Assembly: GCF_035917335.1 (NCBI RefSeq)
Contig: NZ_CP109067.1
Location: forward strand, 5,331,001-5,395,000
Length of the DNA: 64,000 nucleotides
Direction of reading: 5' to 3'
Origin: Micromonospora sp. NBC_01813
GTDB taxonomy: Bacteria > Actinomycetota > Actinomycetes > Mycobacteriales > Micromonosporaceae
Position 1 is the first letter of the stretch, and each line of letters starts with the position of its first letter. Made by a program: the position numbers and the translations under genes. The notes beneath the pieces were generated by a model. That model did no database searches. It saw only the letters and a program-made list of their open reading frames with translations, and was not told the DNA's origin. Positions 53,376 through 60,027 of this stretch are shown here, piece by piece.

Positions 53376-53675
53376 CTACGCCGCTGGCCGCGATTCTTCG
53401 GCCTGCCACCAGGCCACAGCTCTGGCGGCGAAGTCGGCGACATCTACGTCGGTAAGGTCGAGCCCGAAGTGGCCCTCAATCCTGTCACGCAAGAAGCGCG
53501 CGAGGTCGTCCGCGTCTGCCCCGGCGGCCAGCCTCGTCAGTAGCGGTCCGAGTAGACAGTCGTACTCGTCGTCGCCAGCGTAGAGCTCCCCAACACCGAG
53601 GTAGTTCCAGTCGTTCAGCATCTGGCGCAGCACCTTTGTCCGGAAACGGAGTTGCGCCCTCACGGCATGCTCCAT
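53376..53675 (-). CDS. Hypothetical acidic helical protein
   Basis: 99 aa from the ATG at 53675, preceded by AAGGAGC; the frame stays open to 53846 but without a ribosome-binding site. MEHAVRAQLRFRTKVLRQMLNDWNYLGVGELYAGDDEYDCLLGPLLTRLAAGADADDLARFLRDRIEGHFGLDLTDVDVADFAARAVAWW. The pattern (short N-terminal helix, acidic YDCLLGPLL segment, then FLRDRIEGHFG) resembles small conserved actinobacterial hypotheticals. No known function. It is the last gene of ordinary GC content before the low-GC island. Confidence 0.65.
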   Translation of the reverse strand: MEHAVRAQLRFRTKVLRQMLNDWNYLGVGELYAGDDEYDCLLGPLLTRLAAGADADDLARFLRDRIEGHFGLDLTDVDVADFAARAVAWWQAEESRPAA

Positions 53676-53890
53676 CGGCCTGCTCCTTCTGGCGTACGGG
53701 TCGGCGACCGCCCTGACGGTCTGTCGCCCGCAGGTAGGCTGCAACAGGTGGTCATCGACGATCAGCAGCCACCGCAGGACTACGGCTGCTTCCTTCCCGC
53801 AGATCCCTTCGCGTTGCCCGGCCCCGGGATCGGCGACTAGCGGCAACGCTTGTCAACTGTTGCCGGGTGCAGGTCCAGTAGCCTCTGCGG

Positions 53891-53977
53891 GTGGCTGACG
53901 ACGACTTCACTACTGATCCGGCTGTTCCCCTGGTGTCCGGATCTGCCGAGATGAGTGTCCCATCCTCGCCGAATTGA
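53891..53977 (+). other. Possible 28-codon open frame at the island edge
   Basis: GTG at 53891 to TGA at 53977 reads MADDDFTTDPAVPLVSGSAEMS and seven more residues. No good ribosome-binding site. It could be the stub of a host gene cut by insertion of the island that starts here, or chance. Confidence 0.2.
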
Positions 53978-53991
53978 CTCGTGCAGCATTA

Positions 53992-54561
53992 CTAAACTCT
54001 CAGCGCAGGATGGCGGCGGATCACTGCCGCATCGATGGAGTAGACGAATGCGCGGCTGACTCTAACGGCCTTCATCGCCGTCGCAACTCCCGCGACCAGC
54101 ATGCGCCCAGCCGAATGCACATCAAGGATTGTTCGCAGTCGCCTCTTTAGGTCAATCATCGCCTCAAGCTTTACAACCTGAATATCCGTAAGCTGCATGT
54201 TTCCGTGCACGACGGCGTTTCGAAAATCAATCAGTGTAAGGAATTCTTGGGTCTCCTTCGTCCCTGCGATGGAGACATCGAAGCCACGATCGAGCCAACC
54301 AAGTCGACGGTCCCATGATTGACTCAAGGTTGAACGCACCTCACTGATTAGAGCGCCTCCGAAGCGCGAGGTACTCACGTCACTTCCATCAACTAACTCT
54401 TTAACTACGCGATCAACGTGTGCTTCTACAGTCGTGGCGCACGCCAGCACTGTCCACCTCACCGCCTCTCCGTCATATGCCTGCTTGGCCACGGCGGCCA
54501 AATCCACAAGGCATTGCCCGCCAGACCTCGTCACGAGGCCGGGATTTGACTGACTCCCCAT
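53992..54561 (-). CDS. HEPN-type protein paired with a reverse transcriptase
   Basis: 189 aa, ATG at 54561. All-helical by pattern. Residues 107-120 read FLTLIDFRNAVVHG; R114-N-A-V-V-H119 is an RX4-6H motif, the catalytic signature of HEPN ribonucleases and abortive-infection proteins. Upstream, TVLACATTVEAHVDRVV resembles the first HEPN helix. The gene overlaps the 3' end of the reverse transcriptase by 31 nt in another frame, so translation is coupled. GC content is far below the surrounding chromosome. HEPN domains are fused to the reverse transcriptase in AbiA; here the two parts appear to be separate genes. RNase activity is inferred. Confidence 0.65.
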   Translation of the reverse strand: MGSQSNPGLVTRSGGQCLVDLAAVAKQAYDGEAVRWTVLACATTVEAHVDRVVKELVDGSDVSTSRFGGALISEVRSTLSQSWDRRLGWLDRGFDVSIAGTKETQEFLTLIDFRNAVVHGNMQLTDIQVVKLEAMIDLKRRLRTILDVHSAGRMLVAGVATAMKAVRVSRAFVYSIDAAVIRRHPALRV

Positions 54562-56063
54562 TCGTACGCCTTTTTGTTTAGGATGCTCTCATCACGTACT
54601 GCTCGGATCAATCTGTTAGGGACAGTCTCCTGTCGTCCAATCGCCGCAGCAATAGCCGGCTGGGTCAGTTGGGAGGCTTCCCGGTAGGCGAGGGATAGAG
54701 CATTTGCGTCAAGGAGACCGTGTTGGGCAGTAACCCAAACGGCTTGTGCGCGCACCGTCTCGTGGCGGTCTAGCAACTGCTCTCTCAACCAGGTTGCGAT
54801 AGTCTGCCCAGACTCAGTATCGGGCGGAACTGGCATTTGGCTTAAAGTGTGAAGCAGCCAGAGAGAGGCCCAGGCCCCGCGTCGAACGTTGCTAATCATG
54901 CCACCCAGAGTTCGGAACGTCTTATCCAAATCATCAACCTGTGCGCGATTGATGATGTACAGACAGACCTGTTCGAGTTGAGTCGGGTGGGCAAATGCCA
55001 AGTCGCGGAGAAGGTCGTCCGGCAGACGCTCCGCGTACGCGGAAAGTCCGGTGACACCAAGGCTAACCGCTTGCACAAGATCTGCGGCTTCCTTCGACTC
55101 TGAGCCGTGAGTGACATATGCCCGATGCCAGTCGTGGAGCATCTTCCATAGGGCCGCTTGCGTTACATCTTGGAGGTGTTCGACAACCTCATCCAGCTCC
55201 TCCACGTCGCCATACGGACCGCGCAGTGTTCTTATGATGACTCGAAATGTCGTTTGCTTCGCATCATTGAAGTAGCGCCGCAGGACCGAATTCTTCTGGT
55301 CCCGTGCTACCCGGAGCTTGTCGCTCCTGAAAACGCGAGTTTTCTCGCTATTTAACGTCAAGCCGAGTTTGCGGGCGCATTCGGCGGCGCGATCGATAGC
55401 ATCGTTTCCTTCATGCCAAGACCTGGCAAGTATCCGCATATCGTCTACGTAACGGATAACATCCAGTCCTTCGCGCGCGAGCTGTCTTACCATTATGTCG
55501 AGATAGGCATCCGCAAGCCGGTCGCTTGCCCAATGCATCTGAGGTATCCCACAGTCTCGGCCCACCATCGACTTGAGCAGGCGAACAAGAGTCTGACTCG
55601 CAGATACATCTGACGACCGAACTATCAGTTCCCTTTCAAGCTGGCTATGCTCGATGTACTCGTAGCATGACGCTATGTCAATCTGAGCGACATAATCGGT
55701 GTGTGCTTCGCATCCGAAGGATTCGTAGTCTTGCCAATTATCGCCGGTTCTAGTCGGCTCAGGAAGATGCGAATCAAGTGAGGCTACGAGCGCATGATAG
55801 AGAACGCGGGCGGCAGGCTCCGCCAAGACGGCCGGACGTGATCCGAAATCCTTTCTCGGCATGGCCAATATTTCTCTGCCAACAGTCCAGCCTCGGGTGT
55901 ACATAGCCTTGGCCAGTTTGGCGAGTTCATCCGAAGCATCTGACAAAACGTAGTCAACGACTAACGGCGGAAACCGGTCTAGCCGCCCATTCACAACAAC
56001 TGCTGAACTACGCACTAGACCTAGACTTTCCAGCGCCGCTTGTTTCGCCTGGAAAATATCCAT
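54531..56063 (-). CDS. Reverse transcriptase of the defence/UG-Abi type with helical C-terminal half
   Basis: 510 aa, ATG at 56063 with GGGAGAG upstream. RT motifs: QIDIASCYEYI (first Asp, D129), GIPQMHWASDRLADAYLDI (172-190), RYVDDMRILARS (YVDD 205-208, catalytic D207/D208), and LGLTLNSEKTRVF (~234-245). There is no group II intron maturase domain (X/En) and no retron-type VTG region that I can identify. Residues ~260-510 are helical repeats (AYAERLPDDLLRDLAFAHPTQLEQV, VRAQAVWVTAQHGLLDANALSLAYREAS) like the alpha-rep region of Abi and UG reverse transcriptases. Overlaps the HEPN gene by 31 nt. Low GC indicates transfer. Probable antiphage role. Confidence 0.85.
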   Translation of the reverse strand: MDIFQAKQAALESLGLVRSSAVVVNGRLDRFPPLVVDYVLSDASDELAKLAKAMYTRGWTVGREILAMPRKDFGSRPAVLAEPAARVLYHALVASLDSHLPEPTRTGDNWQDYESFGCEAHTDYVAQIDIASCYEYIEHSQLERELIVRSSDVSASQTLVRLLKSMVGRDCGIPQMHWASDRLADAYLDIMVRQLAREGLDVIRYVDDMRILARSWHEGNDAIDRAAECARKLGLTLNSEKTRVFRSDKLRVARDQKNSVLRRYFNDAKQTTFRVIIRTLRGPYGDVEELDEVVEHLQDVTQAALWKMLHDWHRAYVTHGSESKEAADLVQAVSLGVTGLSAYAERLPDDLLRDLAFAHPTQLEQVCLYIINRAQVDDLDKTFRTLGGMISNVRRGAWASLWLLHTLSQMPVPPDTESGQTIATWLREQLLDRHETVRAQAVWVTAQHGLLDANALSLAYREASQLTQPAIAAAIGRQETVPNRLIRAVRDESILNKKAYEWGVSQIPAS

Positions 56064-56343
56064 CTCTCCCGAATTCCACCGTTTCTATCTCGACATATTT
56101 CAGATGTCCACCCTATATGCCCATGTCGAGCAGTCACCAGCGGACAGGAGGGCCTAATGCGCCGGCCGCCGCACTCTTCTGCCGCAGATGTGGAGCGCCA
56201 GGCGTTGAGCCAGGGTCACGTACAGTTGTCCCATGCTCGGGCCGGGCAGTCGGGTCCCGGTTCCTGCGTGCAGGATGATCATGGCATGGAGTACCTTGAC
56301 CTGACGCTATGTCGCCGTTTCGCACCCCGGTAAGCAAGCGAGG
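56064..56343. other. Divergent intergenic region of the defence island
   Basis: 280 nt between the leftward reverse transcriptase and the rightward nucleotidyltransferase genes. Open frames here (for example 56134-56379 reverse, 56157-56333 forward) are short, Arg/Pro-biased and unlike known proteins. It must hold both promoters. A structured RNA used by the reverse transcriptase could lie here, but I see no clear long hairpin. Confidence 0.5.
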
Positions 56344-56364
56344 GTGGAAAGGAGTCTGGTTGCA

Positions 56365-57138
56365 TTGACCCGCTACCATGACCCCATGGAGTTCCTCGCT
56401 GGCTCGTACACACGGTCCACAGCCGTGCGTCTAGTCAGTGACGTGGACGTCGTGGATGTCTTGGCGCAGCCCGGGGTTGCCGACCGGGTCTCTAGCAAGC
56501 TGACCAAGTACTACGACAAGATCACGGGCTCTGCGGTAGATGGTCATGTCTCACCGATGCAGCCCATCGACTTACTGCTCCAGGCGTTGGGGCGGGTGAG
56601 TCGGAACCCTCCCGCGTGCACTTCCAGGTCGATCGAGATCGATTTTTGGCCAAGTGACGCTGCGGTAGATCTCATCCCCGCACTTGGCGACTCGGATCAG
56701 CAAGGCTCGCCCTCAGGGCCTAGCCGGATAATCCAGGACCTCTACCGATCGCTTCCGAAGAAGCTGTCACGGGCCGAGCGGGACCTAGCCGAGTCCGCAA
56801 CCGTGGAGCGGCTCCATCGATACATTGCGAGCCGCTGCGCCGTATCCTCCGGTACAACTGCCGGCAAGTCAGTGTTCTTCGCCCTCCAGGTTCTCGTCGC
56901 GGAAGCGCCCACCGCATCTGCACAGGCCTGGTCCCGCATTGACATAGGGCGCATGCTGGCCCGGCGCGCGAAGCTCATCCTCCGGCGAATGTTGGGCCAA
57001 CCGGCTCCCGAACCGACGCCTGCTCGGCTTCCGGCCTCCAACGTTGACCTCTCGATCGAAAGCCATCGCAGCCGTGCGCCTGGAAGTACCCGAAAGATCT
57101 CGCCATCCCTTGTCTTTCGGGAGCTAGCGGCTAGGTAG
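56365..57138 (+). CDS. CD-NTase-like (CBASS-type) nucleotidyltransferase
   Basis: About 257 aa if started at the TTG at 56365, which has GGAAAGGAG at correct distance; a GTG at 56344 and an ATG at 56386 are alternatives. The sequence FLAGSYTRSTAVRLVSDVDVVDVL contains the GS motif and DVD metal-binding pair of the nucleotidyltransferase fold, spaced as in CD-NTases; AAVDLIPAL supplies the third acidic residue. A helical second half (AERDLAESATVERLHRYIASRC...) follows. The N terminus is shorter than usual for CD-NTases, so the start may be missed or the gene truncated. Such enzymes make cyclic oligonucleotide alarm signals. First of three co-oriented genes. Confidence 0.65.
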   Translation: MTRYHDPMEFLAGSYTRSTAVRLVSDVDVVDVLAQPGVADRVSSKLTKYYDKITGSAVDGHVSPMQPIDLLLQALGRVSRNPPACTSRSIEIDFWPSDAAVDLIPALGDSDQQGSPSGPSRIIQDLYRSLPKKLSRAERDLAESATVERLHRYIASRCAVSSGTTAGKSVFFALQVLVAEAPTASAQAWSRIDIGRMLARRAKLILRRMLGQPAPEPTPARLPASNVDLSIESHRSRAPGSTRKISPSLVFRELAAR

Positions 57139-57169
57139 ATCCGCGCTCCCTCGTTTGCGGGAGCTACAC

Positions 57170-57460
57170 ATGCCAATCTTGCTTGCGGATCTGCTCGATC
57201 GACTGCCTCCAGCCGCCCTCGTCGCTCTGGGGGTGGCCTACCTCGTTTATCGAACGGTCCGGCACCTTCTCGACTCTCCCCTCTCCATCGCAACGATCTT
57301 CGGCGTGCTGGGCGGGTCGGAGCGTCGGAAGGACGCCATCGAGATCGTGGACAAGCTTTGCGCCGGAGACGAGAACAAGACAGCCATCGAGCAGGCATCG
57401 TCGGTTCCCCGGCGGTGGGGCCGCCACCGAGGCGCAAGAGACGGTGACAGGCGATCTTAA
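57170..57460 (+). CDS. Small single-span membrane protein of the nucleotidyltransferase operon
   Basis: 96 aa from the ATG at 57170 (CGGGAG upstream); starts 31 bp after the nucleotidyltransferase stop. One hydrophobic helix (AALVALGVAYLVYRTV, ~15-30) then LLDSPLSIATIFGVLGGSERRKDAIEIVDKLCAGDENKTAI and a basic tail. The tail (RRWGRHRGARDGDRRS) may be read through from a frameshifted end. No known family recognised. Position suggests a partner or effector of the upstream enzyme. Confidence 0.5.
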   Translation: MPILLADLLDRLPPAALVALGVAYLVYRTVRHLLDSPLSIATIFGVLGGSERRKDAIEIVDKLCAGDENKTAIEQASSVPRRWGRHRGARDGDRRS

Positions 57461-57579
57461 GGCCGTCACACAGCCGCTAGCTGGTGATTCGGGTTGTCCC
57501 CGATGAACCGCGTGGTCGAACGCTACGCGATCGTGGTCCCGGCATACCGGAACGTGTCCGCTGGCTCTACATTGAGCCG

Positions 57580-58335
57580 ATGCCAAAGGGACAAGTTGTC
57601 TTCGCGATCATCACCGCCATTCTGGGTGCAGCTGGCTTGGCTTGGACGATCATCTGGGCGCTGCGAAGCTGGCGACAGTCTGGGCCGATGGTTGCTGTGC
57701 AGATGGCTGTGGGGGACGTCTATGACGAGCAGGACCAGCTCGTGGTGGACTTTAAGACCGGCAGCAAGCGGGCTATGCGGGTTGAGAAAACTCATCCAGA
57801 GGTGAAGCCGAAACGGCGGTGGAAGGGTGAGCCGGACCCCCGGCACAACAGCAGGCAGCCTGTGAATGCGATCTTCGTGCAGAATCGTGGACGGGCCGCT
57901 GTGACGATCCGCCGGTGTGAGTACTTGTCGCCCATGGGCTCGGCAGGCTTGTCGTTCGAACCGCAACCTGCGGCCATCGTTTGGGGTAATCTGCTCCCCA
58001 AGCGGCTTGAGCCTGGCGATGAGGCGATCATCGTGCATGAGCGAACCCAGATGAACGTCTTTCTCGAAGGGGTGATGCGGGACCATGGAGTCAGGCGGAC
58101 CCTGCTTTTGGCCGTGATCACCCTGGGCAGCGGTCACGAGATATCGGCTGACACGCCGCTTGTCATCCAGGCAGACATGAGCGACGCTCAGTTTGCGGAG
58201 TTGAGAAAGAACTTCACCAAGGAGCACCGTGAAGGGACGATCGACCCGTTCCCCCACGTGAGCGGGAAGCGTCGGTTGCCATGGCCGCGGAAGCGGAAGC
58301 AGACACTCATTGCTCGGAATTGGGCCGAGGATTAG
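57580..58335 (+). CDS. Membrane-anchored beta-rich protein, candidate effector
   Basis: 251 aa from the ATG at 57580; earlier in-frame codons lack a ribosome-binding site. One N-terminal transmembrane helix (VVFAIITAILGAAGLAWTIIWAL, ~6-28), then a soluble part rich in beta strands (VNAIFVQNRGRAAVTIRRCEYLS, LSFEPQPAAIVWGNLLPKRLEPGDEAIIVHE, TLLLAVITLGSGHEISADTPLVI) resembling an Ig-like or barrel sandwich, and a basic C-terminal tail. Membrane-anchored beta-barrel proteins such as Cap15 are CBASS effectors; this protein has a comparable layout but no sequence match that I can claim. 119 bp after the previous gene. Confidence 0.55.
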   Translation: MPKGQVVFAIITAILGAAGLAWTIIWALRSWRQSGPMVAVQMAVGDVYDEQDQLVVDFKTGSKRAMRVEKTHPEVKPKRRWKGEPDPRHNSRQPVNAIFVQNRGRAAVTIRRCEYLSPMGSAGLSFEPQPAAIVWGNLLPKRLEPGDEAIIVHERTQMNVFLEGVMRDHGVRRTLLLAVITLGSGHEISADTPLVIQADMSDAQFAELRKNFTKEHREGTIDPFPHVSGKRRLPWPRKRKQTLIARNWAED

Positions 58336-58633
58336 CACCACAACCGATCGACGACGCTCCACGGACGAGCGTGGATGGGTCCGAGCCATACACCGGGTCC
58401 CCAAGGGGGTCTTCGAGAGCGCCTCGGCCAGGAACGGCATGGTCCCCGAAGCTCAACGTTCCACCGTTCGGCGACAACGTTTGCGCCAGCCTAATCAGGC
58501 GCGCACATCTGCCGCGATCCGGTGCGAGCGCCTGACCCAGCTGCTGCGGAGCGTAGTCGACAATGCGTTGCGCAGTGCTCTGGCCGTGCGCTTCGCGAGA
58601 GCGCGGAGCCTTGCCGCGAACTCGGCAGCGGGA
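58336..58633. other. 298-nt stretch without a supported gene
   Basis: Between the membrane protein stop and the GntR gene stop, which converge. Several short frames are open on both strands, but none has a ribosome-binding site, plausible composition or a recognisable protein. No strong hairpin was found. Confidence 0.5.
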
Positions 58634-58867
58634 TTACATCGCCGTGGCCTGCTCGGCGACGTACGTGCCCTTGCCCTGGTGACCTTCGACCAGGCCGCGG
58701 TCACGCAGCAGCCGCAGGGCGGCTTGGGCTGTGGAGACGCTGACCTTGTACGTGTCGGATAGCTGGGCGTAGGTCGGCAGCTTGTCGCCAGGCGACAGCT
58801 CACCGGACCGGATCTGCTCGGTGATGTCATCGACGACACGTAGGTAGTCGGCAGGTCGACTGGGCAT
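58634..58867 (-). CDS. Short GntR-family transcriptional regulator
   Basis: 77 aa from the ATG at 58867 (GAGGAG upstream; the frame also opens at 58891). A single winged-helix domain: YLRVVDDITEQIRSGELSPGDKLPTYAQLSDTYKVSVSTAQAALRLLRDRGLVEGHQGKGTYVA, the canonical GntR DNA-binding pattern. There is no ligand-binding domain; such minimal GntR proteins are common in actinomycete mobile elements (KorSA-like) and YtrA-like repressors. A palindrome in front is its likely operator, placed to control itself and the rightward transcript. Confidence 0.88.
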   Translation of the reverse strand: MPSRPADYLRVVDDITEQIRSGELSPGDKLPTYAQLSDTYKVSVSTAQAALRLLRDRGLVEGHQGKGTYVAEQATAM

Positions 58868-58938
58868 TTCAAGGTACTCCTCGCTCGGCACCTCGATTTG
58901 ACCATGGAACTTGGCTACCTACAAGACTGATGTTGACT

Positions 58939-58959
58939 TAGGTATCTAACCTACCTAAC
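58939..58959. promoter_or_regulatory. Probable GntR operator
   Basis: TTAGGTA (58939-58945) and TACCTAA (58953-58959) form a perfect inverted repeat with a 7-nt spacer that itself contains AACC. Located 72 bp before the GntR start in a divergent, locally AT-rich promoter region; a further TACCT half-site lies near 58916. Autoregulation is inferred from position. Confidence 0.65.
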
Positions 58960-59143
58960 ATTGCTCCTCGGAACGCCTCGCTCGGCAGCTTGGCTTTCCA
59001 CCCTCCGGGTGCACCCAGCCCGGCAGCCGGGGCGGGCTGCGTCACTGGATGGGGTCAGCCCACTCCTCCCGTGCAGCAATCCGCCTCGGCTGTACTCAGC
59101 GGCCCTGCGGGCGTACCGCCGATTGAGGCTGCGCGCGCAGGGC

Positions 59144-59186
59144 GGGCGGCCCGACCTCCGCACCCCCGTTCGAGGTCGGGCCGCCC
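59144..59186 (+). terminator. Long leader hairpin (attenuator or terminator)
   Basis: GGGCGGCCCGACCTC (59144-59158) pairs perfectly with GAGGTCGGGCCGCCC (59172-59186) around 13 nt. It lies between the GntR operator and the first rightward genes, so it may reduce transcription into them. The 58868-59245 gap contains no supported gene. Confidence 0.6.
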
Positions 59187-59245
59187 TTCCACCCGCTCCA
59201 CCCGAAGACCATGCCCGATCAGCGAGTGTGAAAGGCGGCCCTGCC

Positions 59246-59299
59246 GTGCGCAGACTCCTCGACTTCCTTCCTATGACGATGCCGGCGGCCCATCGGTAG
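59246..59299 (+). pseudogene. 17-codon relic related to the start of the DivIVA-motif gene
   Basis: GAAAGGCGG followed by GTG at 59246 reads MRRLLDFLPMTMPAAHR then stop. The ribosome-binding region and first codons (GTGCGCAGACT) are nearly identical to those at 59614-59640, where the intact gene starts MRRLFDLFRR. Either a truncated duplicate or a short leader peptide. Confidence 0.45.
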
Positions 59300-59345
59300 C
59301 GGGTCGGCGGGCCGTTCACCTGCGGATCCCCGGCCCGGCGACGAG

Positions 59346-59582
59346 ATGATGATCGATGGTCGGGCGAGTGTGCAGTTCACGGCCGGCCGGGGTTTCCGGT
59401 TCCGGGTGACGGCAGTGGACCCGAAGCCGACCTATCAGGGCTGGGTCTGGCTCGGCGGATATCAGCTGGCGCCAGACGGCGAAGCCCGCGAACGCCGGGA
59501 GATCTTCGTCCAACGCGCCGGCCTCCGCTTCGCACCACCCCACACCGATACCGCTGACCAGAGCAGCAACACCACGACGTGA
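59346..59582 (+). CDS. Small beta-rich hypothetical protein
   Basis: 78 aa, ATG at 59346 (ATG at 59349 also possible; weak ribosome-binding site). Reads SVQFTAGRGFRFRVTAVDPKPTYQGWVWLGGYQLAPDGEARERREIFVQRAGLRF, a likely five-stranded beta unit, and ends with a Ser/Thr-rich tail. The strongly periodic pattern and typical codon use support a gene. Precedes the DivIVA-motif gene by 46 bp. Function unknown. Confidence 0.55.
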   Translation: MMIDGRASVQFTAGRGFRFRVTAVDPKPTYQGWVWLGGYQLAPDGEARERREIFVQRAGLRFAPPHTDTADQSSNTTT

Positions 59583-59628
59583 ATCGCGCCCTCTCCACCC
59601 GTACCCCCTTTTGAAAGGTGGTCCTGCC

Positions 59629-60027
59629 GTGCGCAGACTGTTTGACCTGTTCCGTCGCCCGCCGCTGCGGCGTAGCCGCCGCCACCGCCGGCTGCTCGCC
59701 GAAATCGCCGAACACACCCGCAACGCCGCACAAGCGGCTGCCGTCCAGCCACAGCCGGTGCGGCGTGCCCCGAACGCCGTCGCCCACTACTACGGGCGGC
59801 CGGTGCGGCCGTCGATCAGCCCCGGCATGGTCCGCGACCGTCAGTTCGGCGACCGTGTCCGGCGCGGTTGCGACCCCACCGAGGTACGCACGTTTCTGTA
59901 CCTGGTCGCCGACGAGTTGACCGCGCTGCGTGCCGAGTTGCGCTCCACCCAGGACGAGAATCTGCGGGTCAAGCAGGCGTTGCGGGACTGGCAGTCGGAG
60001 CAGTTCCAGGCAGGGATGACGGTGTGA
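59629..60027 (+). CDS. DivIVA-motif small coiled-coil protein
   Basis: 132 aa from the GTG at 59629 (GAAAGGTGG upstream). A basic N terminus (MRRLFDLFRRPPLRRSRRHRR), a Pro-rich middle, then residues ~70-125 reading MVRDRQFGDRVRRGCDPTEVRTFLYLVADELTALRAELRSTQDENLRVKQALRDW. RRGCDPTEVRTFLYLVADEL is the DivIVA/Wag31 N-terminal signature (RRGYDxxEVDxFL), followed by a short coiled coil. Too short to be the polar growth determinant Wag31; probably an element-encoded DivIVA-like adaptor. Its stop overlaps the next GTG by 4 nt. Confidence 0.7.
   Translation: MRRLFDLFRRPPLRRSRRHRRLLAEIAEHTRNAAQAAAVQPQPVRRAPNAVAHYYGRPVRPSISPGMVRDRQFGDRVRRGCDPTEVRTFLYLVADELTALRAELRSTQDENLRVKQALRDWQSEQFQAGMTV

Noticed and set aside
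53676-53846. N-terminal extension of the hypothetical gene at 53376
   Set aside because: No ribosome-binding site, while the internal ATG at 53675 has AAGGAGC; the extension is Arg/Pro-biased.
54531-56063. Group II intron or retron
   Set aside because: No intron RNA domain V/VI-like hairpin or maturase/endonuclease domain and no clear msr-msd inverted repeats flank the reverse transcriptase.
56134-56379. 81-aa reverse open frame in the island's intergenic region
   Set aside because: Pro/Arg/Gly-rich, overlaps the start of the nucleotidyltransferase gene, no ribosome-binding site.
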